Assembly (NCBI GenBank): GCA_905236545.1
Contig: CAJOQO010000195.1
Span: 1 to 15,226 of the forward strand
From: an uncultured Lachnospiraceae bacterium
GTDB taxonomy: Bacteria > Bacillota > Clostridia > Lachnospirales > Lachnospiraceae
DNA length: 15,226 nucleotides
Reading direction: 5' to 3'
Within the stretch, counting starts at the first letter, position 1. Each line of letters opens with the position of its first letter. The notes beneath the pieces are model-generated. The model had not been told where the DNA came from and ran no database searches. It saw only the letters and a program-made list of their open reading frames with translations. A program made the translations under genes and the position numbers. Of this stretch, positions 7,153 through 14,601 are shown piece by piece.

Positions 7153-8286
7153 TCAGATCCAGTCCGGATATTCCAGCAGACTTCCGGCAACATGCTCCAT
7201 CTCTTCCTCTGTGAGGTTATAGAACAAAGGAAGACGCAGCAGCCTTTCAGACTCTTTTGTCGTGTAGACATCCTCCCCGTGGAAGCGTCCGAACTCAAGT
7301 CCGGCCTTTGCGGAGTGCAGCGGTACATAGTGGAATACCGTCAATACATTCTTCGCCTTCATATAACGGATCAGGCGGGTTCTGGTCTCGAGATCCCTGA
7401 CCTTAATATAATACATATGAGCGTTATGCTGTGCATATTCCGGAACATACGGCTGCTCGATCAGCCCTTTTTCCGCCAGGGGCCGCAGAGCTTCCTCATA
7501 ATAATCCCAGATCGCAAGGCGCCTGTCATTGATCTCGTCAAACTTTTCCAGCTGTGCACAGAGGTAGGCCACGTTCAGTTCACTGGGCAGGTAAGAGGAT
7601 CCATATCCGACCCAGCTGTACTTATCGATCTGGCCGCGGAAGAACTTGCTGCGGTCCGTTCCCTTCTCACGGACGATCTCCGCCCTCTCCTGATCCTCAT
7701 CCCGGTTAAACACGATCGCGCCGCCTTCTCCCATGGAATAATTCTTCGTCTCATGGAAGCTGTAGCAGCCATAATCTCCGATCGTCCCCAGCGCACGGCC
7801 CTTGTACCAGGCATTCACCCCCTGCGCCGCGTCCTCCACGACCTTCAGGGAATGCTTCCGGGCAATCTCCAGGATCCTGTCCATATCGCAAGCAACGCCC
7901 GCATAGTGTACCGGACAGATCACTCTGGTCCTGTCCGTAATGGCCTCCTCGATCCTGTCCGGATCGATATTCATCGTCTTCGGATCAATGTCGACAAACA
8001 CGATCCTCGCGCCGCGGAGCACAAAGGCATCCGCAGTGGACACGAACGTATAGGACGGCATGATCACCTCGTCGCCGGGTTCAAGATCACACAGCCAGCT
8101 TGCCATCTCAAGCGCAGAGGTACAGGACGTCGTCAGATAACAGTGCCTGACCGAAAACCGTTCTTTCATCCAGTCAGAAGCATACCTGGTAAACGGTCCG
8201 TCCCCGCACAGCCTGCCACTCGCGAGCGCCTTCCGGAAAAACTCCACTTCTGTGCCAAGCACGGGCGGTCTGTTAAAATCTATCAT
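7153..8286 (-). CDS. wecE: dTDP-4-amino-4,6-dideoxygalactose transaminase (WecE/RffA family)
   Basis: This 377-residue DegT/DnrJ/EryC1/StrS-fold, PLP-dependent aminotransferase converts dTDP-4-keto-6-deoxy-glucose to dTDP-4-amino-4,6-dideoxy-galactose (dTDP-Fuc4N) in the enterobacterial family. Its length is close to E. coli WecE as I remember it, and long stretches are nearly the same: GSGKLCGDG-like LASGRLCGDG (21-30), GDEVIMPSYTFVSTADAFVL (71-90), PVHYAGVACDMD (125-136), VVEDAAQG (149-156), SFHETKNYSMGEGGA (176-190) and TTKESERLLRLPLFYNLT near the C-terminus. Lys181 in HETKN is the PLP lysine and Asp152 the ring-nitrogen contact. ATG at 8286 is chosen because it has AAGGGAG about 8 bases upstream; an in-frame GTG at 8322 adds residues absent from the family. 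The gene sits between the SMR pair and the glycosyltransferases. Regiochemistry relative to related 4-transaminases is inferred by resemblance. Confidence 0.9.
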   Translation of the reverse strand: MIDFNRPPVLGTEVEFFRKALASGRLCGDGPFTRYASDWMKERFSVRHCYLTTSCTSALEMASWLCDLEPGDEVIMPSYTFVSTADAFVLRGARIVFVDIDPKTMNIDPDRIEEAITDRTRVICPVHYAGVACDMDRILEIARKHSLKVVEDAAQGVNAWYKGRALGTIGDYGCYSFHETKNYSMGEGGAIVFNRDEDQERAEIVREKGTDRSKFFRGQIDKYSWVGYGSSYLPSELNVAYLCAQLEKFDEINDRRLAIWDYYEEALRPLAEKGLIEQPYVPEYAQHNAHMYYIKVRDLETRTRLIRYMKAKNVLTVFHYVPLHSAKAGLEFGRFHGEDVYTTKESERLLRLPLFYNLTEEEMEHVAGSLLEYPDWI

Positions 8287-8300
8287 TACTACGCTCCCTT

Positions 8301-8319
8301 CCGCCGCCTCATCCGGCGG
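8301..8319 (-). other. GC-rich stem-loop ahead of wecE
   Basis: CCGCCG (8301-8306) and CGGCGG (8314-8319) form a 6-base stem around a 7-base loop, 15 bases upstream of the wecE start in the 62-base gap after the SMR gene. A second small stem (CAGTC/GACTG) lies just upstream at about 8325-8340. No T-run follows, so this is not a terminator. It could tune mRNA stability or access to the ribosome site, but may be chance in GC-rich DNA. Confidence 0.4.
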
Positions 8320-8348
8320 CACTCACAGTCACGGGAGACTGTCCGCAT

Positions 8349-8729
8349 CTACAGAGAAAAGATCACGATACCGACCAGCATGATCGCGATGCCCAGAACT
8401 CTTCTCTTTGTAATCTTCTCTTTCAGGACAAGCACTCCGATCACCGGTACAAAGATATAGCTCAGGGGCTCTATGATCGGAGAATACGTCAGCGGCACAT
8501 ATTTCAGTGCATACATTGTCAGGAAAGTCGACAGAAAAAAGATCGCGTAGGCCGTAATCACCATCGGGTTCAGGTATTCCTTTAACCGGCTTTCATGCTT
8601 CCTGTTTGCCTCCGCCTTCAGCATAACCTGCGCCACCGAAGAGATCAGAACGGAAATGATCCAGACAATGATGTATTTTTCAAGGCCATGGAACATGGAA
8701 AAGCCCCCGGCCAGCAGCGCTGTCTTCAT
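8349..8729 (-). CDS. Small DMT/SMR-like (EamA family) membrane protein, partner 2
   Basis: This 126-residue protein has four predicted membrane helices at about 17-37, 55-75, 79-101 and 107-126. Their size and spacing fit the small multidrug resistance/EamA half-transporters. The SSVAQVMLKAE segment of helix 1 and the PLSYIFVPVIGVLVLKEKIT and GIAIMLVGIVIF pattern at the C-terminus are typical of that superfamily. Its ATG overlaps the TGA of the preceding similar gene (ATGA), behind an excellent GGAGGAGAAGG ribosome site, so the two are made together. Paired small members of this kind include ArnE/ArnF, which flip an undecaprenyl-phosphate amino sugar. Given the WecE gene directly downstream, flipping of a lipid-linked sugar is a plausible role, but drug or polyamine export cannot be excluded from sequence. 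Confidence 0.88.
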   Translation of the reverse strand: MKTALLAGGFSMFHGLEKYIIVWIISVLISSVAQVMLKAEANRKHESRLKEYLNPMVITAYAIFFLSTFLTMYALKYVPLTYSPIIEPLSYIFVPVIGVLVLKEKITKRRVLGIAIMLVGIVIFSL

Positions 8730-9148
8730 ACCTTCTCCTCCGCCGGCCCGGCCGTTTCCTTCTGCCCGGCGGGATCCACGGTATCGGAAACGCCGACAAT
8801 TATTCCTGTGAGGATGATCACTGACCCCAGAAGCATCTTCCAGGTAAGCGTCTCATGAAAGATCATCACGCCCCAGATCAGCCCCCATATGATGGTGACA
8901 GGCTTGTTCGTAAATGCAAACGTAAGGGACATATGCTTCAGAATCTGCTGCCACGCAACGGCAAAGGCCATCGTAATCAGCAGCATGACGCCGTACCAGA
9001 AAATGAATCCGAAAGACAGAAACTCGTGCTGCCCGGCCAGCTTGGACGCCGTACCCGCCAGAGAATTCACGATCAGGCTCAGGTGGAGCAGAAGGAACCA
9101 CTTCAGGGGCACCTCTCCCACAAATCTGCCTTTCTTTTGATTATCCAC
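8726..9148 (-). CDS. Small DMT/SMR-like (EamA family) membrane protein, partner 1
   Basis: This four-helix protein of about 140 residues belongs to the EamA/SMR superfamily. Helices lie at about 15-33, 44-64, 77-96 and 102-120, with the C-terminal FHETLTWKMLLGSVIILTG pattern (conserved Glu, then a last helix), followed by a charged soluble tail. The chosen start is GTG at 9148, behind AGGGGGG with about 9 bases spacing. The frame stays open to a TTG at 9181, but that lies above the transcription start expected (about 9178) from the promoter at 9185-9213, so it is unlikely to be used. A further GTG nearer the first helix is also possible. It overlaps the next gene by 4 bases. As with its partner, an ArnE/ArnF-like heterodimer acting on a lipid-linked sugar is the best contextual guess; substrate unknown. 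Confidence 0.83.
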   Translation of the reverse strand: MDNQKKGRFVGEVPLKWFLLLHLSLIVNSLAGTASKLAGQHEFLSFGFIFWYGVMLLITMAFAVAWQQILKHMSLTFAFTNKPVTIIWGLIWGVMIFHETLTWKMLLGSVIILTGIIVGVSDTVDPAGQKETAGPAEEKV

Positions 9149-9165
9149 GAATCTATGCCCCCCTA

Positions 9166-9246
9166 TCAGACTAATTGACAAGTCAGTATAGCATACAAAA
9201 AAGGCTGCCGCAAGGCAGGCATCGTTTCCCGCCAGGGCCTTCTCAT
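9166..9246 (-). CDS. Possible 26-residue leader ORF across the terminator
   Basis: An ATG at 9246 lies 4 bases after GGAGG, and the frame is open for 26 codons to TGA at 9166. The ORF passes through the terminator hairpin, its T-run, and the -35 and -10 boxes of the downstream promoter. A ribosome translating it would cover the hairpin. The peptide (start MRRPWRETMP) resembles nothing I recognise, and the ORF may be accidental. The good ribosome site and its position are the only support. Confidence 0.2.
   Translation of the reverse strand: MRRPWRETMPALRQPFLYAILTCQLV
9185..9213 (-). promoter_or_regulatory. Sigma-70-type promoter of the polysaccharide operon
   Basis: On the minus strand TTGCGG (9213-9208) and TATACT (9190-9185) are separated by exactly 17 bases, and TGC precedes the -10 box, giving an extended -10. 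The expected transcription start is near 9178, leaving a leader of about 30 bases that contains the AGGGGGG site for the GTG at 9148. The -35 hexamer lies in the loop and 3' arm of the upstream terminator. Confidence 0.7.
9197..9220 (-). terminator. Intrinsic terminator after the LysR gene
   Basis: GCCTGCC (9220-9214) pairs with GGCAGCC (9209-9203) with one mismatch and a TTGC loop, and is followed directly by six T residues (9202-9197). It starts 44 bases after the LysR stop and would end the exporter/regulator operon. The upstream GGCGGG (9233-9228) can instead pair with CCTGCC (9219-9214), with one G-U pair, and so prevent the terminator forming. Confidence 0.75.
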
Positions 9247-9263
9247 GGTGCCTCCGTTACACG

Positions 9264-10160
9264 TCACATCCCGATCCCCTTCAGGAACTTTACAAATTCC
9301 AGGATCAGGTCAGACGGGATATCGTTCTTCCTCCGGATGACATAGAACTGCCGCTCAGCGGTGTCACCGGGCAGATCGAAGCAAAGCACACGCCTGGTCT
9401 GAACAAACTCTTCCGCCGCTCTGGAAGAAAGGAAGGAAATACCGACTCCTCCGGCGACCATGTTCTTGATGCTCTCCTGATCGTTGATCCTCGCTACCAC
9501 GTGCAGATCCTGCTCCCCGATCCCCACTTCGGCAAGATAGCGGTCTGCGGCCTTCAGGCTTCCGCTCCCCTCCTCCCGGAGAATGATCGGCTGGTCCAGC
9601 AGATCTGTCACCTTTGTCCCCTTTTCCTTTCTTTCGAGAAAATACGGAGTGACCGGCGTGATCAGCACCATCTTATCCGAACAGAACGGTTCCGCTTCCA
9701 GTTCCTCCGAGTCCGGCTTCAGCCCGGTCAGACCAAGGTCGGACAGTCCCTCCCGGACACTTCTCAGCGTTCCGTCACTGTCGCTTTGATGAATGGAAAA
9801 ATACACCTCCGGATGCTCCCTGCCAAATTGTCTGAGCACGGACGGAAGGATGTAGGCAGAGGGAATCGTCGACGCACTGATGGAAAGGATACAGCTTCCT
9901 CTCCGGGAACAGTTCGCCATCATCTTGTCCCTCAGTGCAAGAATGTCCTCCGCATAGGCGCCCAGCTTCCTTCCTTCAGGGGTAAAATCGATCCGCCTGG
10001 TGGTACGTACCACCAGGCGGGTGCCCATCTCCTCCTCCAGCTGGCGGATATGCTGACTGACGGTCGGCTGGGAAAGAAAAAGGTTCTGCGCCGCGTCCGT
10101 AAAACTGCCCGTGCGCATCACTTCGACAAAAGTTCTCAGCTGTTTGAATTCCAATGCCAT
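9264..10160 (-). CDS. LysR family transcriptional regulator
   Basis: This 298-residue cytoplasmic DNA-binding protein is of normal LysR length. The N-terminal winged helix-turn-helix covers about residues 1-62 (FKQLRTFVEVMRTGSFTDAA, then LFLSQPTVSQHIRQLEEEMG), and the FTPEGRKLGAYAEDIL linker helix follows. The co-inducer domain spans about 90-295, with the SISASTIPSAYILPSVLRQF first strand typical of the CysB/CysL-like branch. The effector is unknown. ATG at 10160 has AAGGAA 7 bases upstream, and that site overlaps the TAA of the ABC gene (10 bases between genes), so it is probably translated from the exporter transcript. LysR proteins usually stand divergent from their target; this one lies at the end of an operon, so it may act on its own operon or on the next promoter at 9185-9213. 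Both are inferences. Confidence 0.95.
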   Translation of the reverse strand: MALEFKQLRTFVEVMRTGSFTDAAQNLFLSQPTVSQHIRQLEEEMGTRLVVRTTRRIDFTPEGRKLGAYAEDILALRDKMMANCSRRGSCILSISASTIPSAYILPSVLRQFGREHPEVYFSIHQSDSDGTLRSVREGLSDLGLTGLKPDSEELEAEPFCSDKMVLITPVTPYFLERKEKGTKVTDLLDQPIILREEGSGSLKAADRYLAEVGIGEQDLHVVARINDQESIKNMVAGGVGISFLSSRAAEEFVQTRRVLCFDLPGDTAERQFYVIRRKNDIPSDLILEFVKFLKGIGM

Positions 10161-10170
10161 TCGCGGTTCC

Positions 10171-12360
10171 TTAATCGATATCTACTCTCTGCCGTTCCAC
10201 AAGCTTTGCGAAGCGTCCGCCCCGTGCGATCAGCTCCTCATAGGTACCCTGCTCGACGATGCAGCCCCCATCCATCATCAGGATGCGGTCGCAGTTGCGG
10301 ATCGTAGACAGCCTGTGGGCAATTACAATCCTGGTACACTTCAGAGAATCCAGAGAATCCGAAACGATCTTCTGTGTGATATTGTCCAGAGCGCTCGTCG
10401 CTTCATCGAACATCAGGATCGAAGGATTCCCCGCGATCGCCCTCGCGATCATCAGCCTCTGCTTCTGGCCTCCGGATATTCCGCCGCCGCCGTCCTGGAT
10501 CAGCGTATTCATCCCCATCGGCATGCGTTCGATGTCCTCCTTCATGCCGACCATCTCAGCAGCCTTCCAGGCATCGTCCACCGTCATGGTGGGGTTTGAG
10601 ATCGAGATGTTGGAGTAGATATTTCCCTGGAACAGGCTTCCGGACTGAAGCACGACGCCGATCCTCCTGCGCAGGGACTTCAGATCCAGCATCTGAATGT
10701 CACGCCCGTCGTAATAGATGCCGCCCTTTTCCGCTTTCTCGAAGCCCAGGAGCAGCCTCATCAGCGTAGACTTGCCGCAGCCGGTTCTTCCGACGATCGC
10801 GACATACTCACCCTTCCTGATCTTCAGGGACAGGTTGTTCAGCACATAAGGCATTCTTTCCCCGTAGCGGAAGGAAACATGGTTAATCTCGATCCCTCCG
10901 CTCAGACTGTCCAGAACCTCTTTCTCTTCCTGCATCTCAGGCGCGGTTTCAAACAGAGGCATCGTCATCTGAAGTGAGGGCCGGATGCCGGCAACAGCCG
11001 CCGCGACGCCGACAAGACCGTTGAAAGCACCGGACACGAAACCATACGCCGCGTTGAAGGCAACATAGTCCGCAGACGATACGCCTCCCTTCAGCGCGAG
11101 GTAATACATGACTACCGTTCCGCCCACCGCAATCATCTGGGAGATCGGCGCGCTCATCTTGATGAGGAAAGGAGGATTATAGGTCAGCTCCGCGGAAGGA
11201 GCGTAGATCTGGGCCCATTTCGAAAAAGCCCTCTTCTCCGCGCCGGCAACCTTGATCTTGGGAATACCGTTCATCAGGGCAAGCACCATGCCCGTCTCCT
11301 TGCTGTCATACTCCAGCCTCCTCCGTGTGATTCCCATCTGAACCAGGGCGGTCGCAAGAGAGAGACCCGCTGTCAGGAGCGTCAGGATGAGTGCCGGAAC
11401 CATCAGGCTCGGAGCGTAACGGAAGATCTGAAACAGATACACCAGAGAAAAGACCGCCGTCAGCAAAACGGAAAAAAAGGTCGAAGAAATCGTCGAGCAT
11501 ACGGTCTTCACCGCCGAGACCCTGGTCATCAGTTCACCGGAATTGAATCTCGAGAAAAAAGAGATCGGCAGCGACAGAATCCGCATCATGGCTGCGCTCT
11601 CAACCTGAAGATCCAGCTGGCCCTGAATATTCTGCCCGAAGATCGTCTTCACCAGGTCAAACATCTGCCTTGACATCTCCGATAAAAACAGGACCATAAC
11701 CATGCAGATCAGCACCAGCACGTTGCCCCTGTCAAGAAAATTCTGATCATAGATCTTGCGCGTGACCGCAGGCCCGATCATCTGAACCAGCGTCACGACT
11801 CCGGTCAGGCCAAACATCCACAGATAATCTCTGGGGCGAAGGAGAGAAATGACATATTTCACCACGTCCCTGAGCTTGATCGCCTTCAGCGGAAACGGCT
11901 TATAGAAGCACATCGCGTCTTCGCTCAGTTCTTTCGCGGTTTTCGCGTTCACATCCACCCGGCTTCCGTTCGTAGGATCAACAATCTGGTAGCCCTTCAG
12001 TCTGCCGGGAATCAGCGCAACGACAGACCCGTCCTTCCGGGTTCCGAGCATCGCCCCGCTCGCGTCCTTATACCACTTATCGGTCAGCCGCACATTTCTT
12101 TTCAGAATCCCCGAAGGTCTTAACAGATATTCCAGAATCTTGCCGGAATCCTCCATGCTGTCAGGAATCTTTCTTGCATGGACGCGATAATACTTCAGGA
12201 TCTCGCCTACCGCCTTGGAAGCTACCTCCCTGTCCGACTGAAACAGCACGTCTATCTTCTTTTTTCCGCTGACCGAGTTCGCCATCCGGGCATACGCATC
12301 AGACAGAATGTCATCATCATTCTGTATACGCTGCCGGATCTGTTCATCAAACCATCCCAA
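10171..12360 (-). CDS. NHLM-type bacteriocin/peptide export ABC transporter, permease/ATPase without C39 domain
   Basis: This 729-residue ABC half-transporter has an N-terminal soluble region of about 160 residues (GWFDEQIRQRIQNDDDI, characteristic of the second transporter in NHLM systems). Six membrane helices follow at about 180-455, then an ATPase domain from about 488. The ATPase carries Walker A GRTGCGKST (524-532), the Q-loop at Gln572, the ISGGQ signature (628-632), Walker B ILMFDEA (Asp652, Glu653) and the H-loop at His682, so it looks active. The start must be TTG at 12360, behind AAGGAG with 10 bases spacing; no in-frame ATG lies close and the N-terminus matches the family. It follows the C39 exporter by 36 bases and precedes LysR by 10. 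It probably pairs with the C39 exporter to form a heterodimeric channel. The cargo is not in the window. Confidence 0.93.
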   Translation of the reverse strand: MGWFDEQIRQRIQNDDDILSDAYARMANSVSGKKKIDVLFQSDREVASKAVGEILKYYRVHARKIPDSMEDSGKILEYLLRPSGILKRNVRLTDKWYKDASGAMLGTRKDGSVVALIPGRLKGYQIVDPTNGSRVDVNAKTAKELSEDAMCFYKPFPLKAIKLRDVVKYVISLLRPRDYLWMFGLTGVVTLVQMIGPAVTRKIYDQNFLDRGNVLVLICMVMVLFLSEMSRQMFDLVKTIFGQNIQGQLDLQVESAAMMRILSLPISFFSRFNSGELMTRVSAVKTVCSTISSTFFSVLLTAVFSLVYLFQIFRYAPSLMVPALILTLLTAGLSLATALVQMGITRRRLEYDSKETGMVLALMNGIPKIKVAGAEKRAFSKWAQIYAPSAELTYNPPFLIKMSAPISQMIAVGGTVVMYYLALKGGVSSADYVAFNAAYGFVSGAFNGLVGVAAAVAGIRPSLQMTMPLFETAPEMQEEKEVLDSLSGGIEINHVSFRYGERMPYVLNNLSLKIRKGEYVAIVGRTGCGKSTLMRLLLGFEKAEKGGIYYDGRDIQMLDLKSLRRRIGVVLQSGSLFQGNIYSNISISNPTMTVDDAWKAAEMVGMKEDIERMPMGMNTLIQDGGGGISGGQKQRLMIARAIAGNPSILMFDEATSALDNITQKIVSDSLDSLKCTRIVIAHRLSTIRNCDRILMMDGGCIVEQGTYEELIARGGRFAKLVERQRVDID

Positions 12361-12396
12361 AGTGATGATACTCCTTCCACTATCAGATGATGCCTG

Positions 12397-14601
12397 TTAT
12401 TCGCTCGTGACAAGCTGTTTATAGAGACCACCCTTTTCGAACAATTCCTTATGGGTTCCACGTTCCACCACATGCCCCTGATCCATGACGATGATTTCGT
12501 CACAGTCACGGATCGTGGAAAGCCGGTGCGCCACCACGATGCAGGTGATCCCCCTTTCATGCACAGAGGATACCACCTCTGCTTCGGTTCTGGCGTCCAG
12601 TGCGCTGGTCGCCTCATCCATGATCAGAACCGTGGGATCCTGCGCGAGCACTCTCGCGATCTCCAGCCGCTGCCGCTGACCGCCGGAAAGATCCTTTCCG
12701 TTCTCGTGCAGCACATAATTATAACCGCCGTCCCTGTCGATAATATCCGCATGGATGCTTGCATCGCGCGCAGCCAGGATCACCTCAAAGTTCTCGATCG
12801 AGGTGTCCCACATCTTGATATTCTGGGCGATCGTATCCTCAAAAAGGGTAACTTCCTGATCCACCTTCGCAACAGATCCCGTGAACAGGTTCCGGTCAAT
12901 GTCCTCGATCCTCTTCCCGTCATACAGGATCTCGCCGCTCCATGGCTTGTAGAGGCCGGTAAGGAGTTTGGCCAGTGTAGACTTGCCGCAGCCGGATGCA
13001 CCGACAAACGCGATCTTCTGTCCGGGTTCAACTGTCAGGCTGAAATTCTCGATCAGCGGCCTCGCCAGGGGAGAGTACCCGAACGTTATATTCCTCATCT
13101 CAACCCTGCCGCTCAGCTTCGTATAACTGATCGATTCGTTCAGCTTCAGCCTCTCAGGATCAACATCCGTCGGATATTCCAGGACGTCCTCGATCCGTTC
13201 CATATCCGTACGCATCTCACGGATCAGGTCCCGGGCGGAAGTAAGCTGGGTGACCGGCGCGGTAAAGCTGGTCAGAAGCGTCTGGAATCCGAACAGCATA
13301 CCGATGGAAAAATAACCTCTCATCGTGGCCAGAAGTCCCAGCGCAAGGATCAGGCTGTTGGAAAGCTGGGTGACAAAAGCCAGAAGAAGCCCGTAATACT
13401 GCGTGATATGCTGGCCCTTCTTCTCCTGACGGTTCACGGAAGCCTGGTATCCGGCCCATTTGCTGAAGAACTCATCCTCCACGCCGCTTGCCTTGATGGT
13501 CTCGATCATCTCGATCCCGGAGACCGTGGTAGACTGCAGCTTCGCGGCGTCGCGCATCATGACGCGGGAGATATTGATCTTCTTGTTGGAGACGAACTTC
13601 TGCAGCGAACTGTTGATAAGAATCGTAACGATTCCGATCATCGACAGGATCCAGTTATAACGGATCATGACAAACAGATAGAAGATCATCATGACGATAT
13701 TCAGGAACAGCGGTGTAAACGTATTGATCATCGTCGATGCGATCGTTGCGTTTGTCTGTTTCCGCATCGCGATGTCTCCGGTCTGTCTCTGAGAAAAGAA
13801 CTCAACCGGGAGCCGGAGCACATGCCACATGTATTCGCTGTTGGATGTGACCGCGAGCTTCCCTTCCATTTTCAGGGAGAAGATCCGTTCAATCACCGAC
13901 GTGATCATCTGTATCAGCGCGAGCGCCGTCGTGAGAACCAGAAACGGTGTCACCCATTCAGGACTCTTGCCCGGGAGCAGTCTGTCCAGAAACACCCTCT
14001 GGAAAGCCGGGGTCACCATACCGACAATGGCCGTTATCGCGGACAGAATGACAGCAAAAAGGAAGGAACCCGCAAGTCCCTTCATCTTTTTCTTCACAAA
14101 GCCCAGGATGCTCTTCGGACTTCCCGACGGCACAAAGCCCTCTCCCGGGGACATTTCGATGATAATCCCGGAGAAGCTTGTCTCGAACTCTTCCTTAGAG
14201 ACCTCGATGATCCCTCTGGCGGGGTCATTGAGTACCGCCTTTCCTTTCCGGAAGCCGTCAAGCACTACAAAATGATTGAAATTCCAGAACAGGATACAGG
14301 GAAAGATGCCTTCCTTTTCCAGATAGGAAGCCTCCACCCTGTATCCTTCCGCATTCAGTCCATAGTTCAACGCCGCGCGGCGGATGTAATTCGCGTTGGA
14401 GCCGTCTCTGGAAACACCGCAGTCTTTGCGCACCTGCTCCAGAGGGATCCATTTCCCGTAATAAGCCAGAATCATATCCAGACAGGCAGCCCCGCACTCC
14501 AGTGCCTCAAGCTGCATGATAACGGGAACTTTCGCTACTCTTCTGCCGGTTACCGGCTCCGTCGCGGCCGCAGTTTTCTTCGATCTACCCATCTGTGTCA
14601 A
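12397..14601 (-). CDS. NHLP-type export ABC transporter with N-terminal C39 peptidase
   Basis: This 734-residue protease/permease/ATPase removes a leader after a double-glycine-type site and drives peptide export across the membrane. The C39 domain covers about residues 20-150, with Gln30 and Cys36 in VIMQLEALECGAACLDMILA, His110 in WNFNHFVVLDG and Asp126 in LNDPARG, so the active site is complete. Six membrane helices lie at about 175-450. The ATPase has Walker A GASGCGKST (534-542), Q-loop Gln582, LSGGQ (638-642), Walker B VLIMDEA (Asp662, Glu663) and His692. The TTG start at 14601 overlaps the preceding TGA by 4 bases and has GGGAAAG 7 bases upstream; an ATG three codons later (14592) is the alternative. 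WNFNHFVV and GVSRDGS are distinctive of the NHLP subfamily, whose known cargo are modified peptides with nitrile-hydratase-like or Nif11-like leaders. Confidence 0.94.
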   Translation of the reverse strand: MTQMGRSKKTAAATEPVTGRRVAKVPVIMQLEALECGAACLDMILAYYGKWIPLEQVRKDCGVSRDGSNANYIRRAALNYGLNAEGYRVEASYLEKEGIFPCILFWNFNHFVVLDGFRKGKAVLNDPARGIIEVSKEEFETSFSGIIIEMSPGEGFVPSGSPKSILGFVKKKMKGLAGSFLFAVILSAITAIVGMVTPAFQRVFLDRLLPGKSPEWVTPFLVLTTALALIQMITSVIERIFSLKMEGKLAVTSNSEYMWHVLRLPVEFFSQRQTGDIAMRKQTNATIASTMINTFTPLFLNIVMMIFYLFVMIRYNWILSMIGIVTILINSSLQKFVSNKKINISRVMMRDAAKLQSTTVSGIEMIETIKASGVEDEFFSKWAGYQASVNRQEKKGQHITQYYGLLLAFVTQLSNSLILALGLLATMRGYFSIGMLFGFQTLLTSFTAPVTQLTSARDLIREMRTDMERIEDVLEYPTDVDPERLKLNESISYTKLSGRVEMRNITFGYSPLARPLIENFSLTVEPGQKIAFVGASGCGKSTLAKLLTGLYKPWSGEILYDGKRIEDIDRNLFTGSVAKVDQEVTLFEDTIAQNIKMWDTSIENFEVILAARDASIHADIIDRDGGYNYVLHENGKDLSGGQRQRLEIARVLAQDPTVLIMDEATSALDARTEAEVVSSVHERGITCIVVAHRLSTIRDCDEIIVMDQGHVVERGTHKELFEKGGLYKQLVTSE

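Noticed and set aside
7152..7328. N-terminal extension of the two-domain glycosyltransferase to 7328
   Set aside because: The extra 59 codons lie wholly inside wecE in another frame. The ATG at 7151 directly follows the wecE stop and gives the expected N-terminus.
8287..8322. GTG start for wecE at 8322
   Set aside because: It would add 12 residues absent from WecE proteins, whereas ATG at 8286 has a good ribosome site and begins MIDFNRPPVLGTE as in the family.
7192..8460. 422-codon plus-strand ORF opposite wecE
   Set aside because: The minus strand encodes a near full-length WecE match; the plus-strand frame spans wecE and part of the SMR gene and is not protein-like.
9149..9181. TTG start at 9181 for the first SMR-like protein
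   Set aside because: It lies above the transcription start predicted from the promoter at 9185-9213, while GTG at 9148 has an AGGGGGG site.
12252..12617. 121-codon minus-strand ORF bridging the two exporter genes
   Set aside because: It is an out-of-frame overlap of the end of one ABC gene and the start of the next, both with intact motifs; the sequence is Arg/Trp-rich and matches nothing.
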